A stretch of DNA of 64,000 nucleotides from Pedobacter sp. (GCA_031119475.1 JAVHXV010000012.1:1-64000), one strand, 5' to 3'. Shown: positions 36,812 to 45,926, numbered from the stretch's first letter. A program made the numbers and translations. Notes: generated by a model not told the origin, from the letters alone.

Positions 36812-38065
36812 ATGGAACTAAAAAGAGTAGTAGTTACTGGGCTAGGTGCGCTCACTCCAATTGGAAATACCATCCCCGAGTTTTGGGAAGGTCTGATCAA
36901 CGGGGTGAGCGGTGCTGCGCCAATCACGAGTTTTGATACCGAAAAGTTCAAGACTAAGTTTGCTTGTGAAGTTAAAAACTTCAACCCAGAAGATTTTTTA
37001 GATAGAAAAGAAGCGCGTAAACTGGATCCGTTTGTGCAATATGCACTGGTATCAACCGAGGAAGCCGTAAAAGACAGCGGGCTAGACTTTTCACAGATCG
37101 ATACCAACCGTGCCGGAGTAATCTGGGGCGCAGGTATTGGCGGACTAAAAACATTCCTGGACGAAGTATCCAACTTTGCCAAAGGTGATGGCACGCCCCG
37201 TTACAACCCTTTCTTTATTCCAAAAATGATTGTGGATATCGCTGCAGGCCATATTTCGATCAAATATGGATTGCGTGGCCCTAATTTTGCCACCGTATCT
37301 GCCTGCGCTTCATCTACTAACGCCATGATCGATGCGTTTAACTACATCCGCTTAGGTGTAGCAGACCTCATCATTTCAGGCGGTTCAGAAGCCATTATCA
37401 ATGAAGCGGGCATCGGCGGATTTAACGCCATGCATGCGCTATCTACCCGAAACGACGATCCAGCTACGGCTTCGCGTCCTTTCGATAAAGACCGCGATGG
37501 TTTTGTTGCCGGAGAAGGCGCAGGAACCATCATCCTCGAAGAATTGGAACACGCCAAAAAACGTGGTGCCAAAATCTATGCAGAAATTGTAGGCGGTGGA
37601 ATGAGTGCCGACGCCAGCCATATCACTGCCCCACATCCAGAAGGACTTGGTGCAAAAATGGTGATGTCGAACGCGCTTAAAGATGCCGGCCTCACGACTT
37701 CAGATATCGACTATATCAATGTACACGGCACGTCTACCCCATTGGGCGATGTGAGCGAAAGCAGGGCCATCGTAGACCTCTTCGGCGAAGATGCCTATCG
37801 CCTGAACATCAGTTCGACCAAATCGATGACCGGGCACCTACTTGGTGCTGCAGGTGCAATCGAAGCCATTGCTACGCTTTTAGCTGTAAAAAACGACATT
37901 GTTCCTCCAACCATCAATCATTTTACCGATGATCCGGAATTTGATCCGAAGTTGAACTTTACGTTCAATAAGGCACAGAAACGGACCATCCGCGCTGCGC
38001 AAAGCAACACATTTGGATTTGGTGGCCATAATGCATCCGTTATTTTCAAAAAATACGAGGAGTAA
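36812..38065 (+). CDS. fabF: beta-ketoacyl-ACP synthase II
   Basis: VVVTGLGALTPIG, SACASSTNAMIDAF, NVHGTSTPLGD, KSMTGHLLGAAGAIE. Confidence 0.98.
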   Translation: MELKRVVVTGLGALTPIGNTIPEFWEGLINGVSGAAPITSFDTEKFKTKFACEVKNFNPEDFLDRKEARKLDPFVQYALVSTEEAVKDSGLDFSQIDTNRAGVIWGAGIGGLKTFLDEVSNFAKGDGTPRYNPFFIPKMIVDIAAGHISIKYGLRGPNFATVSACASSTNAMIDAFNYIRLGVADLIISGGSEAIINEAGIGGFNAMHALSTRNDDPATASRPFDKDRDGFVAGEGAGTIILEELEHAKKRGAKIYAEIVGGGMSADASHITAPHPEGLGAKMVMSNALKDAGLTTSDIDYINVHGTSTPLGDVSESRAIVDLFGEDAYRLNISSTKSMTGHLLGAAGAIEAIATLLAVKNDIVPPTINHFTDDPEFDPKLNFTFNKAQKRTIRAAQSNTFGFGGHNASVIFKKYEE

Positions 38066-38139
38066 TCGTAGATTTATCTTTGCAGATATTTGTATATTAG
38101 CTATACAACGTTTGCCCGTGATTTTTTGTGTAAAGATTA

Positions 38140-38868
38140 ATGCCGCTATTCGAATTATATAAACTTTATTTCTCGCCCAATAAAGCGCTTGTCAAAAAGC
38201 TAAAAAATATCCTGGGTTTTGTGCCCGGGAATTTAGCCTTGTACAAAATGGCGTTCAGGCACCGTTCAGTAGCCAAAGTTTTAAAGAATGGAAGCCGTAG
38301 CAGCAATGAGCGATTGGAGTTTTTGGGCGATGCCATCCTCGGGTCTGTCATTGCCGAACTGCTTTTTAAGAGCTACCCCTATAAGGAAGAAGGTTTTTTG
38401 ACAGAAATGCGTTCGAAGATCGTAAACAGGGCCAATCTCAACCAGCTGGCCCGCAAAATGGGCTTCGACCAATTGATCGTATTCGACCATAAGACCGTTA
38501 ACGTACAGAGCAAGCACCATTCCATGCTTGGCGATGCCTTTGAAGCCCTTATCGGCGCCATCTATCTGGACAAGGGCTATAACTTTACCAAAAATTTTCT
38601 GCTGAAGCGGATCGTAAAGCCGTACATCGATATCCATACCCTCGAAATGACCGAAACCAACTTCAAGAGCAAGCTTATTGAATGGTGCCAGCGCCATGGT
38701 AAGGATATTTCATTTGACATGGTAGAAAATGGTGAGGGCGAGAGTGCCAAATTATTTACCATACACGCGATCATCGATAGCGAAAACCATGGCATCGGCC
38801 GCGATTACAACAAGAAAAACGCAGAGAAACTGGCAGCAGAGAAGGCTTGTGAGTCGCTGGCGATTTAG
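38140..38868 (+). CDS. rnc: ribonuclease III
   Basis: NERLEFLGDAILGSVIAELLF, DAFEALIGAIYLDKG, dsRBD at C-terminus. Confidence 0.96.
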   Translation: MPLFELYKLYFSPNKALVKKLKNILGFVPGNLALYKMAFRHRSVAKVLKNGSRSSNERLEFLGDAILGSVIAELLFKSYPYKEEGFLTEMRSKIVNRANLNQLARKMGFDQLIVFDHKTVNVQSKHHSMLGDAFEALIGAIYLDKGYNFTKNFLLKRIVKPYIDIHTLEMTETNFKSKLIEWCQRHGKDISFDMVENGEGESAKLFTIHAIIDSENHGIGRDYNKKNAEKLAAEKACESLAI

Positions 38869-38885
38869 TTGGCAGTTTTATGATG

Positions 38886-39072
38886 GACTTTGTCAAAGTC
38901 AAACCATACATTTTTTAATAAAAGTGCATTTCCAGCCAATAGAAGAATAGACTTTGTCAAAGTCTAGAGATAAAAATATCAATTTTTGTCATAGACTTTG
39001 TCAAAGTCTAGCACCCTTTATTTGTTAAAATGTGAATATACATCATATTTGGCTAGGGACTTTGTCAAAGTC
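38886..39072. repeat. four-copy array of GACTTTGTCAAAGTC palindromes, spacing 64/44/64
   Basis: Identical 15-mers at 38886, 38950, 38994, 39058; the inner two extended to TAGACTTTGTCAAAGTCTA. Confidence 0.93.
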
Positions 39073-39074
39073 AA

Positions 39075-39785
39075 TCATTTCTTACCGGCCGTATCAGCGT
39101 ATTGCTTAAAGGAATCCTTGATATACTTGACGCCATCGTAGACGTTCCAGTTCTTGGTCTTTTCGTAATCAGGGCGATAATTGATCATAAAACGATCCAA
39201 TTCATTTCCCTCAAGAGCCGTGTATTTATTGATCAGCGTCCTATTGAAAAACTGATCGATATGGGTCTGTTGGATTTCTGTGTTATAATAGTTGTTGAAC
39301 CTCCGCGCATTTTTTGGGGTCCGGCCAAAGGTCTCGTACAAAGCAGTCAACGGTGAGAACAAAAACGACAAAAATGGAGGCTTTCCTGCATAGAACGAAC
39401 CTTTGTTCCTAAAATCCTTCTTGATATCTTCCATGGCCTGCTTCTTGTTCTCCCCAAATACCACCACTTCGTTCAGGGTATGCGAACTGTTCATGTAAAC
39501 CACCAGGTCCTTATTGGAGACTACGACGATGACCCTGTCCTGAAAACCGCGCTTGGAAATGACCAAGGTATCAAATATTGACGCCCTGATTTCGAAAAGC
39601 CCCATGTCATTACTCCCAACACTATATTTGTTGTGCAGGTTGGTGATCGACGATAAAGCGATCCTGTTTTTAGTTCCATTCTCCATCACAACTCCGCTAA
39701 GCTTAAATTCCTGTTGTGCCAAGCTGCTGAAGACAAAGCTGATCGCCAATAAAATCGTGAAAATAATGGACCTGACGGTGTTCAT
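39075..39785 (-). CDS. carboxypeptidase-like regulatory domain protein
   Basis: FKLSGVVMENGTKNRIALSSITNLHNKYSVGSNDMGLFEIRA. Confidence 0.78.
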   Translation of the reverse strand: MNTVRSIIFTILLAISFVFSSLAQQEFKLSGVVMENGTKNRIALSSITNLHNKYSVGSNDMGLFEIRASIFDTLVISKRGFQDRVIVVVSNKDLVVYMNSSHTLNEVVVFGENKKQAMEDIKKDFRNKGSFYAGKPPFLSFLFSPLTALYETFGRTPKNARRFNNYYNTEIQQTHIDQFFNRTLINKYTALEGNELDRFMINYRPDYEKTKNWNVYDGVKYIKDSFKQYADTAGKK

Positions 39786-39857
39786 TACCGATGAATTGTT
39801 TTAATTTGTAAACTTAGCGATTGTGGTGATGCCATGAAGTTAAAAAACGTTAATTAA

Positions 39858-40598
39858 ATGAGAAAAGTTTTCGGGGCACTTTATTTGGGCTATGGCGCAT
39901 TGATATTTATCGCCCTCATGATCATCGCCCTACCATTCGTATTGCTCGCCTCGGCAGTATTGCCGACAGCATCGGGCAAACGCACCATCCTATTTTTTCT
40001 TCGGTGCTGGGCCTGGACATTCAGTTTGCTTTCTTTCTTTTGGATGAAGACCATCAACCAAAACCTGATCGATAAAAAGGTACCGCACATCTATGTCGGC
40101 AACCATGGTTCCTATTTGGATGCCGTGGCAGTATGCATTGGAATTCCCCAGTTTTTTAGTCCACTGGGCAAGGTCGAAATGACCAAGATCCCGATTTTTG
40201 GGTCTATTTATAAACGCATTGTCGTTATGATCGACAGGAGCAGTAAGGAAAGCCGGGAGCAATCTGTAGCAGCCCTGAAAAAGGACATTTCCGAGGGCGC
40301 ATCCATCTTGATCTTTCCAGAAGGAACAATGAACAAGGGCACCATGGCCCTCAGCGAATTCTATGATGGTGCCTTCCGTATCGCCATTGAGACCCAGACA
40401 CCTTTAATGCCCTTCGTGATGATCAACAACCGTTCGCTTTTACCCCGGATTGATCCGCTCAAAGCACATCCAGGTTTGTTGACCATCCTATTCATCACGC
40501 CAGTTGCCGTAAAAGGCATGCAATTGGCGGATCTGCCCATGCTGAAACAAAAAGTATTTGACCTTATGGAAGCGGCCATTTTAGCGCATTCCATTTAG
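39858..40598 (+). CDS. plsC: 1-acyl-sn-glycerol-3-phosphate acyltransferase
   Basis: VGNHGSYLDAVA (HX4D-like), IFPEGTMNKG. Confidence 0.9.
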   Translation: MRKVFGALYLGYGALIFIALMIIALPFVLLASAVLPTASGKRTILFFLRCWAWTFSLLSFFWMKTINQNLIDKKVPHIYVGNHGSYLDAVAVCIGIPQFFSPLGKVEMTKIPIFGSIYKRIVVMIDRSSKESREQSVAALKKDISEGASILIFPEGTMNKGTMALSEFYDGAFRIAIETQTPLMPFVMINNRSLLPRIDPLKAHPGLLTILFITPVAVKGMQLADLPMLKQKVFDLMEAAILAHSI

Positions 40599-40634
40599 CC
40601 AATCGCCTATCGGCTAATTTTGTTATCTTTGCAC

Positions 40635-41510
40635 ATGATAAAATCCATGACGGGCTTTGGTCTGGCAACTACAGATGAGGAGAACGTAAAATTTGTTGTA
40701 GAAATTAAATCATTGAATTCTAAGTTTCTAGAACTGAACATCAAATTGCCTCGGGCCTATTCTGATAAGGAGCTTTTGCTGCGCAATACCTGCAGCAAGG
40801 AAATAGAGCGGGGCAAAGTAAACATCTCCATCAACATTGAGCGCAGCGGAGAAACCCAAAAGGGCGCAAACATCAATACAGCGCTGCTCACGCATTACTT
40901 TCAACAACTTGAAGCGCTAAATGCTTCGCTTGGTGCAAATGCGACTGGCCTGCTGCAAACGGCCCTAAACTTTCCCGAAGTAATTACCTATGCCGAAGAA
41001 GAGGCGGGCGAAAAAGAATGGGAAATGCTACATGAAACCTTTAACAAGGCCCTGGCCAATTTTAACCGTTTCCGTGCAGATGAAGGTATGGTCTTGAGAC
41101 AAGATCTGGAGCTCCGCATCCAAAATATACTTAATTTTTTTGCCAAGGTCGATGAAATGGCGCCCCTGCGTGTTCCCCAGATCAAGGCCAGGCTTACCCA
41201 GTTTTTGGAAGAAGCAGTGGGCCAAGTTAATGTGGATCAGAACAGGTTTGAACAGGAATTGATCTATTATATCGATAAACTTGACATTACAGAAGAAAAG
41301 ACCCGTCTAAAGAGCCATTGCGATTATTTTCTGGCCACCTTGAAAGATAAGGACGCCAATGGTAAGAAGCTTGGTTTCATCTCTCAGGAAATTGGCCGGG
41401 AAATCAATACAATGGGCGCTAAGGCGAACGATGCGCAGATCCAGCAATTGGTGGTGGGCATGAAAGAAGAATTAGAAAAAATAAAGGAACAACTGTTAAA
41501 TGTTTTATAG
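40635..41510 (+). CDS. YicC family protein
   Basis: MIKSMTGFGLA...VEIKSLNSKFLELNIKLP; C-terminal GREINTMGAKANDAQIQQLVVGMKEELEKIKEQLLNVL. Confidence 0.95.
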   Translation: MIKSMTGFGLATTDEENVKFVVEIKSLNSKFLELNIKLPRAYSDKELLLRNTCSKEIERGKVNISINIERSGETQKGANINTALLTHYFQQLEALNASLGANATGLLQTALNFPEVITYAEEEAGEKEWEMLHETFNKALANFNRFRADEGMVLRQDLELRIQNILNFFAKVDEMAPLRVPQIKARLTQFLEEAVGQVNVDQNRFEQELIYYIDKLDITEEKTRLKSHCDYFLATLKDKDANGKKLGFISQEIGREINTMGAKANDAQIQQLVVGMKEELEKIKEQLLNVL

Positions 41511-41512
41511 CT

Positions 41513-41568
41513 TAGCGCATAGTGCAAAGAGCTTCTCTTCGCCCTACGCCCTTCGCCCTACGCTTGAA
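41513..41568. repeat. inverted degenerate word repeat (AGCGYATAGKGC / GCCCTACGCCCTTCGC)
   Basis: tagcgcatagtgcaaagagc-ttc-tcttcgccctacgcccttcgccctacgctt between yicC and gmk. Confidence 0.65.
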
Positions 41569-41570
41569 CC

Positions 41571-42137
41571 ATGCAAGGCAAACTCATCATATTTTCAGCG
41601 CCCTCGGGGGCAGGCAAAACCACCATTGTTAGGCACCTGCTGAAAAAATTTCCTGAACTCAGTTTTTCCGTTTCGGCCACAACACGTGATCCAAGGGGCA
41701 GTGAAAAGCACCATAACGACTATTATTTCATCAGTAAGGAAGATTTTTTACACCGCGTTGCCCGACAGGAATTTGTGGAGTTCGAAGAGGTTTACAGCGG
41801 TACTTTTTATGGCACATTAAGGTCAGAGATCGAAAGGATCTGGAATGCCGGTAAACATGTCATCTTTGATATCGATGTAGAAGGCGGATTGCGCTTAAAG
41901 CGAAAATATGAAGCCGATGCATTGGCCATTTTTGTCCAGCCACCCTCGCTGGCCGTACTAAAAGAACGTTTGAGCGGTAGAGGTACCGATAGTGAGGAAA
42001 AACTTCAGGAACGTTTCCTAAAAGCCGAAAAAGAACTGCTATACGCCGATAAATTCGATGTGATCCTGAAAAATTATGACCTGAATGAAGCCTGTGCAGA
42101 AGCGGAGCGGTTGGTGAGAGCGTTTCTTACTAGTTGA
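41571..42137 (+). CDS. gmk: guanylate kinase
   Basis: IIFSAPSGAGKTTIVRHLL, SVSATTRDPRGSE, EFVEFEEVYSGTFYGT. Confidence 0.97.
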   Translation: MQGKLIIFSAPSGAGKTTIVRHLLKKFPELSFSVSATTRDPRGSEKHHNDYYFISKEDFLHRVARQEFVEFEEVYSGTFYGTLRSEIERIWNAGKHVIFDIDVEGGLRLKRKYEADALAIFVQPPSLAVLKERLSGRGTDSEEKLQERFLKAEKELLYADKFDVILKNYDLNEACAEAERLVRAFLTS

Positions 42138-42651
42138 TAGTTTTTAGTTGTTAGTTTATAGTTTTGGATGCACAAGAGAATCTAAAAATAAATCTCGCCA
42201 GTCTATTTACAAAAAGATAGATTTAGTAAATGGGCGATTTCAATGATCTTCAGGTTTACAAGAAATCCTTTGAACTAGCAATGTTGAATCTTTGAAATTA
42301 GCAAGTCTTTTCCCAAAGAAGAAACCTATTCTTTAACAGATCAGATTCGCAGATCATCTAGGTCGGCCAATATTTGCTTTGTAGAAGCTTATCGAAAGAG
42401 GAGATACCGAGCGCACTTTATCAGTAAACTATCTGATAGCAGTATGGAAAACAGTGAGACAAAAGGTTGGCTAAAATTTGCTTGGAGTTGCAATACATTT
42501 CAGAGGACAACTATATTGAGCTTTCAAATAAAAGTGATGAAGATGGAAACTGCTAAGTTATATGATGTCACATCCTGAAAAATATGGGTCATAATTATTA
42601 GATTGCATGCAAATGGGAATTGCAGAACTACAAACTAAAAACTACGAACTA
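42131..42651. mobile_element. putative IR-flanked S23/IVP cassette (decayed) between gmk and nadD
   Basis: IR-L 42131-42156 tagttgatagtttttagttgttagtt; IR-R 42626-42651, reverse complement TAGTTCGTAGTTTTTAGTTTGTAGTT (22/26); encloses pseudogene 42230-42594. Confidence 0.5.
42230..42594 (+). pseudogene. four-helix bundle (S23/23S rRNA IVP family) pseudogene
   Basis: MGDFNDLQVYKKSFELAM...FPKEETYSLTDQIRRSSRSANI..EAYRKRRYRAHFISKLSDS..MENSET / YIELSNKSDEDGKLLSYMMSHPEKYGS across several frames. Confidence 0.85.
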
Positions 42652-43245
42652 AAAACCGGCCTCTTCTTCGGTTCCTTCAATCCTATCCACGTTGGCCATC
42701 TGATCATCGCCAACTACATGGCAACTTTTACCGGCCTAAAAGAGGTCTGGCTCGTGGTTTCACCACATAATCCGCTGAAGCAGAAAAGTGGCCTCGCCAA
42801 CATGTACGATCGACTGGAAATGGCGCGCTTAGCAACAGAAAATGCACCACAGCTCAAAGTAAGCGACATTGAATTCAAGTTGCCGCAGCCCTCTTATACC
42901 ATTGATACACTTGCGTATTTACATGAAAAATATCCTGATAGGCAATTTGTGCTGATCATGGGCGCAGATAACCTGGCTTCGCTCAAAAAATGGAAGAATT
43001 ATGAAATCCTGCTGGACAACTATCAGATCTTCGTTTATCCAAGGCCTGGAGCCGCAATAACGGAATGGAAAGATCATCCTTCCATTATCTTCACACAAAC
43101 GCCAGAAATGGAGATTTCCTCCACTTTTTTGCGCACTGCCGTTAAAGAAGGTAAAAATATCCAGTTTTTTGTCCCTGATGCCGTCTTGGATTTTATCGAC
43201 AAGAAAAATCTTTATAGAGTCGGAAAGTCCGAAGTCGGAAGATAA
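42607..43245 (+). CDS. nadD: nicotinate-nucleotide adenylyltransferase
   Basis: TGLFFGSFNPIHVGHLIIANYMA, MGADNLASLKKW, EISSTFLRTAVKEGK; N-terminal 16 aa come from repeat sequence, so start uncertain. Confidence 0.94.
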   Translation: MQMGIAELQTKNYELKTGLFFGSFNPIHVGHLIIANYMATFTGLKEVWLVVSPHNPLKQKSGLANMYDRLEMARLATENAPQLKVSDIEFKLPQPSYTIDTLAYLHEKYPDRQFVLIMGADNLASLKKWKNYEILLDNYQIFVYPRPGAAITEWKDHPSIIFTQTPEMEISSTFLRTAVKEGKNIQFFVPDAVLDFIDKKNLYRVGKSEVGR

Positions 43246-43285
43246 AGTTCGAGAGTCCAGAAGTCCAAGAGTCCAGAAGTCCAGA
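43246..43285. repeat. degenerate AGTCCGAAGTC/AGTCCAGA repeats
   Basis: gttcgagagtccagaagtccaagagtccagaagtccag. Confidence 0.85.
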
Positions 43286-43335
43286 TTTATTAGCTTAGCA
43301 CTGTTCGACCTGCGCCCTGCACGATGAGCTACAGC

Positions 43336-44046
43336 TTACTGCTTAAACAACAAAAACACGGTCGGTTTCTTATGGAGGTCTATTTTCTCTGTCCGCCAGG
43401 CACCAATAGCTTGGGTTTTGATGTACTCATCTTCGCCATTGATGTTGCTGGCGATGCACAGCTGCGTGCTGCCATGTGCATTTTTTAAGATATCTTCCAA
43501 CAAATGGTTATTGCGGAATGGTGTTTCCATGAACAATTGGGTCTGTCTATATTTTTGCGACAACAATTCGAGCTCTTTGATGCGCTTGGCCCGCTCAGCC
43601 TTATCGATTGGCAGATAGCCATGGAAAGCAAAGCTCTGTCCGCTGAACCCTGACGACATGATGGCCTGTACCATGGAGTTAGGCCCAACCAAAGGAACGA
43701 CTCTTATCCCCCGTTTATGTGCTTCCGCAACAATTTCGGCCCCAGGATCAGCTATTCCCGGACAACCGGCTTCGCTCATGAGGCCAACATCGGCTCCTGT
43801 CATCAGCTGTGAAAAATAGGGCACTAAAGAATTCCCTCTTTTGTGTTTGCCATAATCATGGATCAGGAGTTCGCTTTGGGGTATTCTTAACCCAGCTTCC
43901 TTCAAAAATCTGCGCGCCGTTTTTTCGTTTTCTACAATGTAGGTTTTGATCTCATTGATGGTGTCGACGAGAAAGGGTGTAAAAGATTTGTTCGCAGCAT
44001 TTTCTGCCAACGGGACGGGGATTAAAAATAGGGTGCCTTTTTGCAT
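43336..44046 (-). CDS. SAM-dependent methyltransferase, RsmI (16S rRNA 2'-O-methyltransferase) family
   Basis: MQKGTLFLIPVPLAEN; LMSEAGCPGIADPGAEIVAEAHKRGIRVVPLVGPNS. Confidence 0.9.
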   Translation of the reverse strand: MQKGTLFLIPVPLAENAANKSFTPFLVDTINEIKTYIVENEKTARRFLKEAGLRIPQSELLIHDYGKHKRGNSLVPYFSQLMTGADVGLMSEAGCPGIADPGAEIVAEAHKRGIRVVPLVGPNSMVQAIMSSGFSGQSFAFHGYLPIDKAERAKRIKELELLSQKYRQTQLFMETPFRNNHLLEDILKNAHGSTQLCIASNINGEDEYIKTQAIGAWRTEKIDLHKKPTVFLLFKQ

Positions 44047-44358
44047 GATGCAAAGATAACAATGTTGGGCGGAAAGCGCGAGGCGTAGCGCGAAGAGCGG
44101 TGAGCGTATAGCGTAGAGCGCAATGCGCGGGGCGTTGTGTAGATGGCCGTGTATCAAATTTAGTGCTAGCCGACTTCTTTTTTACACATCGCGGGAGTGC
44201 TTTTATACACGAAGTATTTACACTTATTTGTCACAAAACACGTTAAAAGAGAAGAATAACAAATATTTAGGACAATTGTTTAATCCTTTTTTAAGAATGG
44301 TGTTCAAATTGATATACACAAAGCGTTAGGTTAATTATAAATTTAAAACACACACAAA

Positions 44359-45771
44359 ATGAAAAGCATGATCAGATCGGCAATCTTGTTGGGGCTAGTC
44401 CTCATTTTTGCCGGAACCACACAAAAAGCACTCGCACAAGACGAAGATGTTTCCCTACAATCTTTTTACGATGAACTGTCGCCCTATGGCGTATGGATCC
44501 AAGACCCCCAATATGGATATGTCTGGCGTCCGGATGTAGACCAGGATGAATTTCGGCCATACTACACGAATGGAAGATGGGCAATGACGGAATATGGCAA
44601 TACCTGGGTGAGCAACTACGATTGGGGATGGGCACCTTTCCACTATGGTCGTTGGATCTATAACCGCTACAACCAATGGGTATGGCTACCCGATACCACA
44701 TGGGGTCCGGCTTGGGTAAGTTGGAGAAGCGGAGGAGGCTATTATGGCTGGGCACCAATGGGGCCTAGTGTTTCCGTGAACATCAATATTGGTGGAGGCT
44801 ACAGGATCCCAGATATGTGCTGGAACTTTATCCCTTATTCGAACATCTATTACAGCAACTATCCGCGTTATAGCTACATCAGGAATAGGACGTATATCCA
44901 GAACACGGTGATCATCAACAACACCTATATCCGCAACAATAGGACTTATTACACCGGACCTAGGATTGATGACATTAGGCGTGCGACCAATCAAAGGGTA
45001 AATGTTTATAGCGTAAACAGGAGCCACAGTCCTGGTGTTTCAAGGATCGAAAACAACCGCATCAACATCTATCAGCCGCAGGCTCGTCCGGGAAGGGACA
45101 ATGGCAGTGCAGCACCAAGAAATGCTGTACGTGGCAACATTAGCCGCGAGCAGGTGGGAAGAAATGTGACTGCCAATCGTGGTGATGCACGCCCTGACCA
45201 TAACTATCAGGGCAATAGGGGCAACGACAATCGTTACCAAGGTAATCGCCAAGGCTCTGCAGATAGGGGAAATGTTGACAGAGGCAATACAGATAGGGGC
45301 AATTCTCCTTATTCACGTCCGCAGCGTACAGAAAACAGCACTGGACGAGACAATAATGACCGCAATGGAAATGCGCCACAGCAAGGAACCGTTAACCAAC
45401 GTCCGAGTGTTTTTGGCAGGAGCCGCGGAGATATTTCAGACCAACAGAGAGCAGAACGTAACAACCAGCTTCAGGAGCAAAATGCACAACGCCAACGTGA
45501 TATGCAGCAGCAACAGCAGGTTGAGCATCAGCGAGCAGAGCGCCAGCAAGATGCAGCCCGTGATCAGGCCATGCAACGTCAGCGTGAGGCGCAGCAGCAA
45601 CAGCAACAAGCCGAGCGCCAACAAAGAATGGAGCGTCCACAGCCTCAACAGTCAGCTCCAAGAATGGAACGCGCAGAAAGGCCCCAGGCACAACCTCAGC
45701 AAAGGGGTTCAAGTGGGAATGAAAACCGTGGAGGTGGTAGGCCAGGTGGCGGCAGACCTGGCAGGGGTTAA
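44359..45771 (+). CDS. DUF6600-like Trp/Tyr-rich secreted protein with low-complexity Q/R/N/G tail
   Basis: LSPYGVWIQDPQYGYVWRPDVDQDEFRPYYTNGRWAMTEYGNTWVSNYDWGWAPFHYGRW...; C-terminal QQQQ/RPGGGRPGRG. Confidence 0.85.
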   Translation: MKSMIRSAILLGLVLIFAGTTQKALAQDEDVSLQSFYDELSPYGVWIQDPQYGYVWRPDVDQDEFRPYYTNGRWAMTEYGNTWVSNYDWGWAPFHYGRWIYNRYNQWVWLPDTTWGPAWVSWRSGGGYYGWAPMGPSVSVNINIGGGYRIPDMCWNFIPYSNIYYSNYPRYSYIRNRTYIQNTVIINNTYIRNNRTYYTGPRIDDIRRATNQRVNVYSVNRSHSPGVSRIENNRINIYQPQARPGRDNGSAAPRNAVRGNISREQVGRNVTANRGDARPDHNYQGNRGNDNRYQGNRQGSADRGNVDRGNTDRGNSPYSRPQRTENSTGRDNNDRNGNAPQQGTVNQRPSVFGRSRGDISDQQRAERNNQLQEQNAQRQRDMQQQQQVEHQRAERQQDAARDQAMQRQREAQQQQQQAERQQRMERPQPQQSAPRMERAERPQAQPQQRGSSGNENRGGGRPGGGRPGRG

Positions 45772-45786
45772 TCATTACAGGAATTT

Positions 45787-45820
45787 TCGACTTCGTAAGT
45801 CTTAAGACTTACGAAGTCGA
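45787..45820. repeat. dispersed palindrome, ACTTACGAAGT family, copy 3 (half-sites in opposite order)
   Basis: tcgacttcgtaagtcttaagacttacgaagtcga, 34-nt perfect palindrome. Confidence 0.95.
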
Positions 45821-45926
45821 TTTTAAGTTAAAAATTTTAATTAAAATAACATCTCGTATCCTGAAGACCTCCAAAGTGCTGATATTTCAATCCAAATAGC
45901 TACTTTTGCGGATTAATCGCATATCC

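Noticed and set aside
38886-39072. Possible mini-CRISPR array
   Set aside because: Repeat is a 15-bp palindrome, spacers are 49/29/49 nt, no leader or cas genes, and the family occurs singly elsewhere in the window
44402-45805. Several alternative-frame ORFs over the DUF6600-like gene
   Set aside because: Low-complexity repeats create long open frames in all phases; only the 44359-45771 frame has a signal peptide and known domain
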